Made by a program: the position numbers and the translations under genes
Part shown: positions 44,827 through 56,364 of the stretch, piece by piece
Numbering within the stretch: the stretch's first letter is position 1
Layout of the letters: each line of letters starts with the position of its first letter
Assembly: GCA_030704615.1 (NCBI GenBank)
Contig: CM060731.1
Location: forward strand, 70,908,756-70,972,755
Direction of reading: 5' to 3'
Source of the DNA: Takakia lepidozioides
Lineage: Eukaryota; Streptophyta; Takakiopsida; Takakiales; Takakiaceae
Length of the DNA stretch: 64,000 bases
Notes under the pieces: model-generated
The model's input: the letters and a program-made list of their open reading frames with translations, nothing else
What the model was told of the DNA's origin: nothing
Databases searched by the model: none

Positions 44827-45966
44827 ATGGCAGAGACTAGCCATGAGCATCTAGGTTACATATCTAGGTTCAAGGGGTCCAACTTTCACCTCTGGAAGTT
44901 TCAGATGAGAGCCATACTTCTTGGAAAAGACTTGATGGAAGTAGTAGATGGGACAGAGGCAAAACCTGCTGAAACAGCAACCGGAGAGGAGAAAGTAGCT
45001 TGGAAGAAGAGGGATAATGCTGCCTACAGTCTTTTGACACAGGCGCTTGATGAGGTGGTCTTGCCATACATTATGAGTTGTGTGACATCAAAGCAAGTCT
45101 GGGATACGCTCAAATTGTATCACGAACAGAATGCTTCCGAGAATGCTCACACGCTCCAACAAGACTTCTATAAGTGCGTGATGGTCGATGAGGAGACTGT
45201 TGCGAGTTTTCTTGGCCGCTTACAGCTCATAGTCCAGCAGTTAACAAGTCGTGGAGATACGACGTTCAATGAGCAAGAGGTGATATCCAAGATCCTATGC
45301 AATCTTCCTGGAGGGTTCGATACTCTCATACCTGCATGGAGAATGCAGGCGGCAAAGAGCAAGACTCTTGCAAACTTAACTCTGCAGCTTCTTCAGACAG
45401 AAGGGATGCTCAAGAGTCGTGCGGATGCGAGCGTAGCAACAGCAGCGGCTTATTTGGCATCATCTACAAGAGGCAAGAAGCCATCGGACTATACCCTTGA
45501 AGAACGTGCGGCAAGACGCAAGGAGATTGATTCAGGTAGCAAGAACAAGCCATTGGGGTTCAAGGCCTATATGGCAAGTGACTCAAGTTTTAGCTCCAGT
45601 AGAGTGCGTGAGTCCACTTTTTGGTATGTCGACAGTGGGTGTACTGAACATATGACGGACAATCGATCTTTCTTCTCGACTTACAAAGACATCTCGATGG
45701 AGAATCGCCCAGTAGAAGGTATCGGTGGGGTGATGCTCCAAGCTGTTGGAGTCGGGGACATTATAATCAAGATCAAGCATGCTGACGGGTTTACCTATGG
45801 AGTGCTAAAAGGTGTAGTGCATGTTCCAAATCTTGGCCGGAATTTATTTTCGTCATATGTTGCAGCACAGCAAAAGCATTATACTCTACACATGGACATT
45901 GAATGTCATTTGCTGGAGGAAGGGAAGGTTGTGATGACTGGAGTAGTTCACAACAGGATGTGTTGA
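44827..45966 (+). pseudogene. copia gag-protease segment
   Basis: MAETSHEHLGYISRFKGSNF opens the gag domain, with WKFQMRAILLG and LKLYHEQNASEN typical of plant copia gag (UBN2-like). A zinc knuckle is not visible. The protease follows with WYVDSGCTEHMT, the D-S-G active site. The frame ends at an in-frame UGA (45964-45966) and resumes in the same frame directly afterwards, so gag-protease is separated from integrase by a single stop. Confidence 0.85.
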
Positions 45967-47412
45967 ATGCAGTTTGAAGCTATCCCACCTGAGGACACCC
46001 TCTCTGCGATGTCCGCCAGCACAGTTGGTGCACCGACAGTCGCACAATGCAAGCAGTCGCTTGAACTTTGGCATCAGAGGTTCTCACACACCAACCATGC
46101 GACAATACAGATGATGGCATCGCAGGAACTGGTTGAAGGATTGTTGTTCACCAGTAAAAATCATCAGTTCTGCCCGGGATGTGCGTTTGGAAAACAACAT
46201 CGAAACCCATTCCCAACCACTGAGCCCAGGCAATGGTCACAATTTCCAGGTGATCTTGTACACACAAATTTTTGTGGTCCTTTAAATGTAACATCAGTGG
46301 GAGGGGCTCTGTATATTTGTTTGTTCAAGGATGACTCATCCGGGTTCAGAGTAATTGAGTGTCTGAAGACTAAGCCAGAAACTCTTGCTGCATTCAAGCG
46401 GTTTGTGGCTCAGCTCAAACGTGAGACAGGCAACTCAGTGAAGATCCTCAGAAGTGATCGTGGTACAGAGTACACAAATGGAGCCTTCATGAGATACTTG
46501 GATGAACAGCAAATCAAGCAAGATCTCACCATCGCGTTCACGCCAGAACAGAATGGCTCCTCGGATCGGGAGAATAGAACGATTATTGAGGCTGTAAGAA
46601 CCATGTTACATGCGGCACATGTACACATTAGGTTTTGGGCCGAAGCAGCTCACACAGCAGTATACACGTTGAATCGAACAGTGTCAAGAACGACATCTGG
46701 GAAAACACCGTATGAGGAATGGTATAAGCTCAAACCGTTAGTAGCACATCTCAGAGCATTTGGCTCGGATGCATATGTGCACATCCCTAAAGCGCTCAGA
46801 AAGAAACTCTCGGCAAAGAGTAGAAAGGGTGTTTTCATGGGCTACTCCGCCACAAGTAAAGGATATCGAGTGTGGATCAATGAACTGCGTCGTATTGAAG
46901 AAAGCAGGGATGTTCTCTTTGATGAGAACTTCAGTGAAGCCGATCTCAGCGGGAACCAATCTGATCCCATGCCATGGCTTCGAGTTGAGGGCGACCCAGT
47001 ACCAGTTTTCGCACCAATTATTCCACCAGCACCACTGGCAGCACCCATACCGCACCAAGACGTTGTTAGTAGCCCACTTGTAATCAGCTTCCCCAATAGT
47101 GGCTCTAGGGATCCCGCAGACATGGACACCAATGATCCAGAAGACGATCAGTTCATAGATCAGCGTCTGGATGACGAGATGCGGGATGTTGAAGCATTAG
47201 CAGCAGCTTCGAGTGGACATGACCTGTGGGAGAACATGGGGGCCCAAGACGAACTCATGGCAGAGGTCCAACAAGTTAACGCGGATCAGCAGGAACCAGC
47301 CCTTGGAGCCAGACAACGGAATCCACCTGAAAACGAGACGTGGGCCATCGAAGATCTACCAGCAGGCCGGAAAACAATCAAATGCAAATGGGTGTTTAAG
47401 TTAAAGCTCTGA
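45967..47412 (+). pseudogene. copia integrase segment
   Basis: A GAG-pre-integrase H-H-C-C region (LWHQRFSHTNHATIQ, FCPGCAFGKQHR) is followed by the integrase core: VHTNFCGPL, where Asn replaces the first catalytic Asp of the usual H-x-D, then RSDRGTEYTNGAF with Asp, and EQNGSSDRENRTIIE with Glu. It ends where WVFKLKL meets a stop at 47410-47412 caused by a one-base shift. The Asp to Asn change is a further sign of decay. Confidence 0.85.
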
Positions 47413-48072
47413 TGGATCAGTACACCGTTACAAGGCACGGCTTTGTGCAAAAGGCTTCACCCAACGAGCGGGAGTGGACTATAAAGAAACGTTTAGCCCG
47501 GTTGTCAAGATGGACTCTATCCGCACAATCTTATCCATAGTGGCTGCAAAGGATTTGAACATCCAACAATTTGACGTCCGCACAGCGTTTTTGTATGGTG
47601 AACTTGATGAAACAATCTACATAGAACAGCCCGTCGGGTTTGGAGATTTCTCGGTACCAGGGCGAGTTTGCATACTCAAGAAGGCCCTTTACGGACTGAA
47701 GCAGTCCCCGCGTGTCTGGAACAAAAAGTTCGACAGTTTTCTCCAGGAATATGATCTGGTCGTATCAGAGGCCGATTGTTGTGTATATGTGAATAAGCAA
47801 AATCCAAAACTCATTATTTGCATATGGGTGGACGATGGCATCGTGGTGAGTACACTATATGACTGCATTACTGGCATCATGAATTATATGAAGGGCGCAT
47901 TCCACGTCACACATGGATTGGCAGAAGTCTACGTGGGGCTCCATATCACAAGGGATCGAGACCGCCGTCTGATTCACATTGACCAGCGGCGATATCTGGA
48001 GCAAGTCCTTTAGCGTTTTGGCCAGGAGCACTCTAATCCAGTAGCTGTCCCAGCAGACCCTCACGGCGCAGG
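47413..48072 (+). pseudogene. copia reverse transcriptase, first part
   Basis: The frame resumes after the shift with YKARLCAKGF, then VDYKETFSPVVKMDSIRTIL, IQQFDVRTAFLYGELDE, KKALYGLKQSPRVWNK and IWVDDGIVV, where W replaces the first residue of the usual Y-V-D-D catalytic box. An in-frame UAG is at 48011-48013; the frame then continues to the CACTA 2 insertion. Confidence 0.9.
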
Positions 48073-48075
48073 GCA
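48073..48075 (+). repeat. CACTA 2 target-site duplication, left
   Basis: GCA, matching 63272-63274; 3 bp is the CACTA hallmark. Confidence 0.9.
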
Positions 48076-48088
48076 CACTACAGCAAAT

Positions 48089-48141
<53 letters not shown>
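48089..48141 (+). repeat. 53-base G homopolymer next to the left TIR
   Basis: An uninterrupted G run follows CAGCAAAT. The corresponding position at the right end has only six G (on the minus strand), so the run looks like an expansion or an assembly artefact. Confidence 0.8.
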
Positions 48142-48143
<2 letters not shown>

Positions 48144-48660
48144 GCGATGCCAGCCGCGCCCCCACGCCCCGCGCGGTGCCGAGCGTGCGACGCCAACCCC
48201 GCGGAGCGTGTTTGCGACGCCGGGCCGTCGCAGCCAAACCCCGCGGGCCGCCACCTGGTGCCGGGGCCAGGCGGCGACACCTGCGTCGCACGGAGTGATG
48301 AAGGGCAAATGGCAGCCCTTTCGTGTGACGCCCAAACGTCGCCCCCAGCGAAGGGCAGAAGGCAGCCCTTTCGGGCGACGGCCGCTCGTCGCACGCCGGA
48401 AAAAAAAATACCCTTCTTTCATCGCAGCCCTTGGCATGAAGGGCAAAAGGCCCCTGCGTCGGCCGGGCGTCACAAACTGCCCGGCTGCCCTATTCTTGCA
48501 AGAAAAAAAAAAAAAACGGGTCACAGTGTGCGACGGCTGGCCGTCGCCGTGTGCGACCCCCGGCCTCATAAATCCATTCAAAAAAACAGGTCGCATATGG
48601 CGACGGTTGGCCGTCGCCGTTTGTGACCCCCGGCCTAAAAACCGCAGGTGGCGACGCGTA
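48142..48660 (+). repeat. Left subterminal repeat region of CACTA 2
   Basis: GC-rich, with many short GCGACG and CGTCGC motifs in both orientations (for example around 48180-48230, 48345-48395 and 48525-48610). In CACTA elements such subterminal motifs are transposase-binding sites. The same motifs recur at 62690-63250. Confidence 0.7.
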
Positions 48661-48699
48661 CCTCCTCCAATTCCTGCTGTGCAGGCAACCCTCGCACAA

Positions 48700-49856
48700 G
48701 TCACACCAAGTGACTTCCATGCTGCATTGCAAAAGATGGATACTGAGGCCGTGGAAAATTCAGGTGATGAAAACCCCGTGTTATTACTTGAAACCTTGGC
48801 TTTGGAAAATTGGGTTGCACTTGGCATCATGGCAAATAAGAATGGCAGGTACCTGGAGAAGCTCCAGGAATTAAATACTAAAATGATTGAGGTACTGGAA
48901 GATGATGCCGAGGAGCTGATACAATGGGAAAAGAAGGGATCAGCCATTGAGGCAGCTCTTAGAATGGCGAACCCAGAAGATGACCAGACTGTCTCCACGC
49001 AGAAATCTACAAACACATCTGAAAAAGACTTCATCCCTTCTGTAAGTAATCACCCAATCCTTGGGCACATGATTTTACCGGATGAAGAAAAAGAGGCAGT
49101 GAGAGAATTCTGTGAACAAGTAGAAATCTCACAAGTGGAACAAGAAAGGGCAGCAGGTGCCACTCCTGGAATCTGCAATTTGTCCCTTGGTTGCCTCCCC
49201 GTGCAGTTGAATTAGAGGTTGCCAATAACGATCACATGATGTGGCACCCACATGCTAATATCAATTTATTGGCACCCATTTCTATTGAAATGTGGGTCAA
49301 ATGGGGCAACATAACTCCTGCTGAATGCAGTAGGTGTGCACAGGATGCTAAGGAGGGTTTTCAGAGAATAAAAAAGGAACCTATTGCTGTGGCATGGCCA
49401 CTAAGGACCTTCTACTACAAGCTCTGTGACAAAGGTGAGAACCTTACCCTGAGGACCAAAAATGACTTGCCGACTGGTTCGGCCAGATCCAAAAATCACA
49501 AGAGTCAACTCTTCAACTGGCATGGTCCCTACATAAGATGTAACTGTGGACAAGGAGGGGCACCCTCTTCTTGCATTGGGAGTGTTGCTTGGTTTGACCA
49601 TATGGTATGGTATATGCTGAACAATCTGATTGTGTTCTTCCCTGATGATGCCTATCCTTCGGTGCAAACCAAGTATTACAACTTTCTGGTATGGATCATG
49701 CGGGCTGCCAGATCGGCCATTCTTGCACAAATTACCTTCCAGATGACCCGGGGCTTCATAATGGAAGCAGCTTGTGAATTCTCAATTGACCCCCAAGCCA
49801 AGTTGCTTGGGAAGTTAGGAGAATCCAAGGGGGCAGATACATTGAGAAACTTGTGA
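48700..49856 (+). pseudogene. gag-like coding region inside CACTA 2
   Basis: One frame from about 48700 encodes a Glu-rich helical segment (MDTEAVENSGDENPVLLLET, LEDDAEELIQWEKKG). After a one-base shift near 49190 another open frame runs to 49856: MWHPHANINLLAPISIEMW, CRCAQ-like Cys residues, IRCNCGQGG, WFDHMVWYMLNNLIVFFPDD, and AILAQITFQMTRGF. I do not recognise a family. Its position before an Arg/Gly-rich segment and a reverse transcriptase suggests a structural (gag-like) protein, which is inference. Confidence 0.45.
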
Positions 49857-50212
49857 AACCTGGGTTTTTTTCAGACAGCCTTCCCAGGCCACAATTCAAC
49901 AGCTACAAACGGCAGCGTATGGAGGGGCAGACGCCTCCTCAACAAGGCAAGAACAATGCCACTCGAGGCAGAGGTACCCCTGGTCGTGGAAGAGGTCTCT
50001 ACCAAAGAGGAGGACGCTCTGGCAGGGGGCAATACTCTACCAACACCTCTGAGAATTCAAGAGCAACGAATCGGTCATCACTTGGGGGTTCGGGTGCTAA
50101 TTCCAGTACCACCATCAACATCGCCAGCCAGGAGTCATACAAGACTCGTCGTATCACTGACAAGTTCTCCCCAATACGCAAACGAGATTTTGGATCATGG
50201 ACAGATCTTTAA
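49853..50212 (+). pseudogene. Arg/Gly-rich nucleic-acid-binding segment
   Basis: The frame encodes RGRGTPGRGRGLYQRGGRSG followed by a Ser/Asn-rich tail. RGG/GRG boxes bind RNA; such tails occur at the end of gag-like proteins. It sits between the gag-like and polymerase-like frames, each in a different frame. Confidence 0.45.
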
Positions 50213-52407
50213 AAATCTCATTTTTGGTATGTTCCTCTACTTTGCATGTGCAGATGCGTTGTTTGGTCTTGAGGATGGTTGTAGACAAATTGAAACTCAT
50301 GCCCATGGCAGGAAATTCATAAAACAGGCAGCAAAACCTGCTCCTTGGGATTCATTCATGTTATACCCAAACCGTGGTATGGAGTGGATAAACCCTAGGA
50401 ACTTGATAAAAGAAGCTTTTTTGGAATTTGGACAAAATGACTTGGCTATTCTCATCGATGAGATAGTCTTTGGATGGACATATCATAAACAAAGCAGCTC
50501 TGAATACTATCAGCCTGCTGCTGTTTTCCGTGATTTTTGCTTTATGCAAGACCTGATTCACTCACCAGATTGTCTATGTGACAGTGCCAAGAGGTTTCAT
50601 GATTTTCGGGATGCGGATACAAAAACAGAATTCCATCTATCTGGTTCTACACCTACGCAACACGTACGTACCATGGACCTAAATATTATTAGACACGCAA
50701 GGCTGAAAGAACTATTCAGCCTAGGTATGAATCACATCCCTCTCAAACGTACTTTGCTGAAAGACGTTGTTGAACAAGTGTCTCTGGCTTTCCATAGAAC
50801 CTGTGAAATTTTACATATAGACCCATGTGAATCTTGGGCAGCATCCTGCAGCCAATGGGTAAAAAACACATGCTGGGATAGATTGAAACAAAAAGCCGGC
50901 AGAGGAAGGTACGACTTCACTCACCATGAGCGCAATCCTCTTACTGTAAAAAGGCAAAAGATGAACTTTCATGGCTTCTCAATCACCTGTATTTTTCTGG
51001 TCTTGACAAGGCTAACAACAACGTATGTTTTTATGTGTGTGAAGCACATAAGAACTCAAGCCTTCCACAGATTGATGGGTAAAGACTTACACCATGCAAG
51101 CAAGCTGAGGTTGGCTGCCACCTGACCTTGTTCTAGGAAACATTTCCGTGGAAATACAGAGTCTGATTCCGGAGATACCTGCTCCCTCTGTAGATTACCT
51201 TACATTATGGGAATCTACAAGCTACATAAGAAAAAATACAGATGGATTACCAATGCCCATAAATGTGTTTTCAGTGAACTTGCTAGCCTTCTTACAAGGG
51301 CTACCATGGATCTTCTACCATTGGTAAAGAATGGGCCAAGACAAGGCTGGATACTTATGAGCAATTTTTCAAAGTATCTACTGCTATGTATTGGATTATT
51401 GATTCCATCACTGACTTTACACTAAACCTGCCTGAAAAAGTCCATAACATCTTTGTTGCTGACATTACACAATGCTATGAGAACATACCTTTGACAGGAC
51501 AGGATAACTTAGGGGACGCCATTGAATACGTGGTGAAGATTGCATTCCAGCAACACCATCGGTCTCACCCCCGAGCACGTCATACTCTATGGATTCCAGC
51601 CAAAAATGGTACTTTCGGAAAAAGTAGATGGGGCACGTCTTCCCCAAAATCAGGTACCTGGATTGAACTTTCTGAAGTCAAACTACTTATGCTCCACAAA
51701 TGGCTTATGTCACACTGTTTTGTCGCCTTAGGGGACCGTGTATGGCAGCAGATTTCTGGAATACCTATGGGTTTTTCATGCTCACCATTATGGTGCAACA
51801 TGTACTTCTTTCTTATGAAATCAAATTCATCTTAAGGCTTGCAGCTTTAGGACAATTCCAGCTTATGCCTATGTTTAAATCTTCCTTCAGATACATTGAT
51901 GATATATGCTGGCTAAATGTGGGTGATGCAATGCTATTCCTGGACCCACGGGCAGACAGAAACAGCAACAACCCTTGGTGGATCTACCCACTCAATGTAG
52001 TGGAGATCAAACCTGAGCTACTACGCACTAAAAACGATTCCAATACGTGGGGTTGGAAGCTTGTTTCATGAATATCCAGATTACAGTCTCAAACTGACAC
52101 AGGTGAGTTCCATTTCCAGAAATATGACAAGAGAAGACTACTTCCTTTCTCTTACACTCAATATATCCAGTTCTTATCCAATAGGCCTGTGAATCAATCT
52201 TACAACATTGTGATTTCACAAGTTGTGCCTATTCTATACATTTCCAGCAATGCTGATTTGGCTGGGAAGGAGTGTAGCATTCTGATTAACACTCTTGGGA
52301 GGAATGGTTTCAAGACCAGAAAACTTGCTCGTATCTTGACAAAATTCCTTGAACGTGGTTCATTCCCTGGCCTGCTCTTCCTGTACAAGAGCTTATTGAG
52401 AAACTGA
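50160..52407 (+). pseudogene. Penelope-like (or related) reverse transcriptase, decayed
   Basis: Frames in order: 50160-51000 with RHARLKELFSLGMNHIPLKR; around 51000-51050 a shifted VLDKANNN box; near 51210 MGIYKLHKKKYRWITNAHKC, the finger motif K-L-H-K with R-x-I; at 51420-51800 VADITQCYENIPL (motif A with catalytic Asp) and QISGIPMGFSCSPLWCNMYF (motif B); at 51880 FRYIDDICW (motif C, catalytic DD); then KTRKLARILTKFLERG in the thumb. This set, especially K-L-H-K plus R-Y-I-D-D-I, is that of Penelope-like enzymes. At least three frame changes are needed. No GIY-YIG endonuclease was seen. Confidence 0.65.
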
Positions 52408-53100
52408 AAGGTACTTTCTAAAAACCTATACAGAGCTAAGTTATACCATTGAACTCTACGTTCTTTTCTAAGTGATACTATACTAGTGTTGCTATGATAC
52501 ATTTTATGCCATCATTTCATTCTTGATCCGAGGAAGTGAGGATGTAGGATTCTACTCCTTTGGATAAATATTATCTGAGGATAGAACTACATGGAAGAGG
52601 GAAAACCTTATGAGAAGAGGTCTGGTATGCACTCCCTTACGGGGTGAGTGCATACCACACTTACTCCGTAAGGTTCTGCCATGCCAGGGGATTGGCTGGT
52701 GGGTCCCTCTCTCTCCCTCTCTCCCTCTCCCTCTATAAATCTTTGGATTTCATCTGGCCTTAACCTTTTGAGGTTATTTAGTTTTCATCCCTGCCTTTTT
52801 CATCCAAATCTGGATGATTTTATTTTATTATTGGATGATGAAACTTAATATACAGAAAGCTAGAGTTACCATCTATTTTTTTCATCTAAACTGGATGATC
52901 TACATAAATAATGGTTACCTATTATAAAATCCAAGAGAATAATAAAACTACCATCATAAATGATGGCAGTTATTAAACCTAAACCTATACCATAACCCTA
53001 AAAGATACATTTCTATGGGATGTCATCCAGTGACAAAATGCCTATCTTGGTAAAATGTGATATTTCATCCATCCTGGATGAAAAATCGGGAAGTTTTGCC
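52408..53100. other. AT-rich region with a short hairpin and a CT microsatellite
   Basis: GGTATGCACTC and GAGTGCATACC form a stem at about 52623-52656. A CCCTCT-type microsatellite at 52706-52734 precedes TATAAAT. CATCCxxxxTGGATGA palindromes occur at about 52800, 52885 and 53070. No gene. Confidence 0.5.
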
Positions 53101-53499
53101 TAAGCAGGCCGACACACTTCAAGCACTGAACTCGTGCTTCAGTGAACCTTGATGATGCGCCGTATAAACCTGCTCCCCTGCTGCTACATGGTACTCGTGA
53201 TTGCTGGCTCTTGGGATGCGCAGTGGTGGTTAAACAGATTCTTCTATGGCAGACGACAAAGCCGTGATTGCTCTGATCAGGAACTCATGGTTCTTTATTT
53301 TGCAGCGGCGCTTTTACTCCTTGTTGGGAAGTACTCTATCCCTATTTATCTACAGATTACTTGTTGCTCTCTCTTCGTGTATGAGCCACTCTCTAGCTGT
53401 GAACGCTTCTACTCTGATTGCGTTCTATTGGAGACAATCTGTTGGACGCCATGGCGCAGGGCATACCACAAACACTCAAGGTTTTTTGAGTTTACCATT

Positions 53500-55780
53500 G
53501 CTTGAATTGTGATCTGTACTTGCTTTAGAATTCAACACTGACATGGATAGCAACTGTGAAGACCTGCCACTTACCTGCTGCATCCTCACTAACACACATC
53601 GCTATGTGGTGGTTTTTGGGACGGGCACAGGTGAGGGTCTTCACTTGTCTTGATTTCTTGAAGCTTGCAGTTCCTGTTCTTGCAAGTGTGGATACTGCTG
53701 CTGCCTAAGCTGCTGATGCCATCTGCTGTTTCAAACTGCCACCATGCCGCTTCAGACCTGCTCCAAGATTGCTCCAATGAGGATATGCTTCTCTCCTTAC
53801 CCTGTTTATGGTTTTTTACAACCACATTTGCATGTGTAGGAGTTTAGCTATGAAGGATACAAGGATACAAAATAGCAGTTATTACTTTGACTGCCTTGAT
53901 ACTTGGCTCTGAAATGAGAACTCTTGGTATGACTCTGATGGATCAAAAGGATAGGCTTTGATAGATAACACACATTCTTCAAGGCCCTCATATCATTTTG
54001 GTTTCATGGCTTGATAACAAACTGGGGTTTCTGAGCTGCTCTTTCACCTTGGCAGAACTACTTTATGTGGCCTTAAAATACCATTCTAGGCCTATACCTG
54101 CTTAAGGGGGCTCTACACTGTTGTTTCTTCTTCCTTTTTAAGAATCTTGCTTATATCTTGGTTCTAAAACATCATCTTCAAAAACAAACCTGCAATCTGG
54201 TTTTTGAAATGAGTTTAAAATGGATTCTTGAGATGATGATGTGTACTATGGTGCTTTCATGATATGAATGACCTGGAATCCCACCCTCCCGCCCTATTTT
54301 TCAGAGACCCTGAAATGTAATTGGGTATTCAAATGAGATTGTAAACATGAAAGAGAATGTTAGATGGTGCCCTGTAAAGGGCTGTTTTGTCTTTCAATGA
54401 CAATGACCTTAGCGGTCTTGTCCATGTCTTGACATGACATGTATATCTTCCCTCTCTTTCGTGCTGCTCACAAAAAAAAAAAAACCACAGAGGGAAAGAG
54501 GGGGTAGAAAAAGTTAATAAGAGAGAGGGAAGATATTCACGTCATGTCAAGACATGGACAAGACCCATAAGGGTCATTGTCAATTAAAGACATTAAACAG
54601 CCCTGGATAGGGCACTATCTCACATTTCCAGTCTTGTCAAATCATCCCAAAAAGACACCACCCAATTATCCAAGACAAAACAGGGTGGGAGGGCGGGGTC
54701 TGTTCTTGTGTGGGACAAGATAAGATATCGCCGTCACTGTGCATGCTGCAAGGCCTACCTGTACATATACCAGCAGCTTACCAATTCAGCCATGAATTAT
54801 GGCATGTCATGCATCAGCCAAGGCAAAAGGACCAGCCTGCATTTTGTCAGTATCTCAGTATCCACACCAAGCAGTCCAACTTGATCCAGATGAAGTAGAT
54901 TCCATATCATTTGTATTCACCCCGAGACATGTGATCATACAAGGTATCAAGGGAATGTGAATGCAGCCTGTCAGATTGCAGGTTCAAGATTTGTACCAAC
55001 AAACAGCATGAACAGCCGAGATCCAGCCTCTTTTGTATAAAAAACAGATGGCAGGTCATAGGCCTGATGTCATGACAGATCCAAAACAGTAGGTAGGATT
55101 CCATTGCAGCTTACCATCCTCATCCTTCAGGAGTTCCATGCTAAAGACATGCAAAAAACACCTTACTACGATCCAGTACACATCAGAAATGGGCCTGATA
55201 AGGAGCAGGGCAGTACCCTACCAGGCTGCCGCCTAAAACTTCAAGGCCATCAGATCCATAGTTACCCAAAACCGCCAAAAACATACCACCAAAAACCAGA
55301 TCCTCTTTGGCCAAAATAACTTACAACCTAGCCTAGTAATCCACAGGCTGTGCTGTCAAAGATTAAAATGTAGGTTTGTATGCAAGCCTTAGGAGACAAG
55401 CCCGTTAGGCCGAGCTGTGCATCGGCGGCAGAACGACAAAGGCCAGAGTGCAGGCTGGAGCATATCAAGTCAAGGGCAGCTGGGTTGAAGTCGGGGCTGC
55501 AGCCAGCAACCACCTCATAGCGCGCACAACCCTAAAGTGGAGGGTGTTGAATGCAGTTGGCCTTGCTTCGTGCAGGCATAATCTAGGGAAATGTGGACAT
55601 AGCTGCCCATATCCCAATCTGCATGCTCAAGAACCTTCAAAGTAGGTGAGGATCCTCACCTGGTCCCATCACAAGCCCCCACAAAAACCAACAGGTTAGT
55701 GAGGATTGTGGAACCCCAGGTGAATCACAGACCCTCACACTTGTCATCGATGTCAACTAAGAAACTCAAAAGCAAGAGAA
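53500..55780. repeat. Older, diverged long inverted repeat
   Basis: 53518-53645 (TAGCAACTGTGAAGAC, GTTTTTGGGACGGGCAC) matches in reverse complement 55650-55770. The inner parts pair more closely: 54280-54475 with 54500-54700, where CATGTCTTGACATGAC and CTTCCCTCTCT are mirrored around an A-tract at about 54472-54485. Indels have shifted the outer arms. Shorter parts are shared with the younger inverted repeat at 56365-59749. Confidence 0.65.
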
Positions 55781-56364
55781 AGAGATAAGAACATGAGAAT
55801 CCCTAAAATATAAAGGCACCTTAAGCGATTGGGGGAAGAGGGTTATGCGCCATCACCACCCGCAGCAAGCCGCTTCCACAAAGCACATAAGCAATGAAGC
55901 ACAGCAGGCACAAACGCAAGGCACTAGAAAAGAGGGAGAGAACTTCCCATCATAAGCATCCTTGCTAAGCATAGAAAAAGCCAGAGGAGGGAAGATGCCA
56001 CTGCTTTCATAGCGGTATTTCCCGCTGCAAGAGAGACAAGGCGCCGCCTTCGCGCCCCCCCCAGGCGCTCGTCCAGCATGGGTACGACACCACAAACGGG
56101 GCAGCAGCCACCGAAGCACGCACGCCATAACATTCTCCTCGCGAGTTCAGAAGCACATCGCGTGCTTCTGAAGCGAGAGAGACGACGACGACATAGGGTT
56201 CCCCAGATTTTTCATCCGCGGATGAAAATGGTAGGACGATTCCATAAACCCTGACGGATTTCATCCGTAGCAAGGTAAAAAATAGGTTTTGGGGTAGGGG
56301 TTAGGGTTTCCACCGTAATTAATCATAATTAGGGATAGTAAAGATCAATCCCAGGTCATAATCT
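55781..56364. other. Spacer between the two large inverted repeats
   Basis: No gene. GTTCAGAAGCACATCGCG with its complement forms a small hairpin at about 56138-56172. Confidence 0.4.

Noticed and set aside
48078-49034. Minus-strand frame with a polyproline tract
   Set aside because: It is the reverse reading of the 53-base G run and the GC-rich subterminal repeats.
55328-56273. Short minus-strand frames with Cys-rich peptides
   Set aside because: No start context or family; they lie in the spacer between inverted repeats, and their frames overlap repeat sequence.
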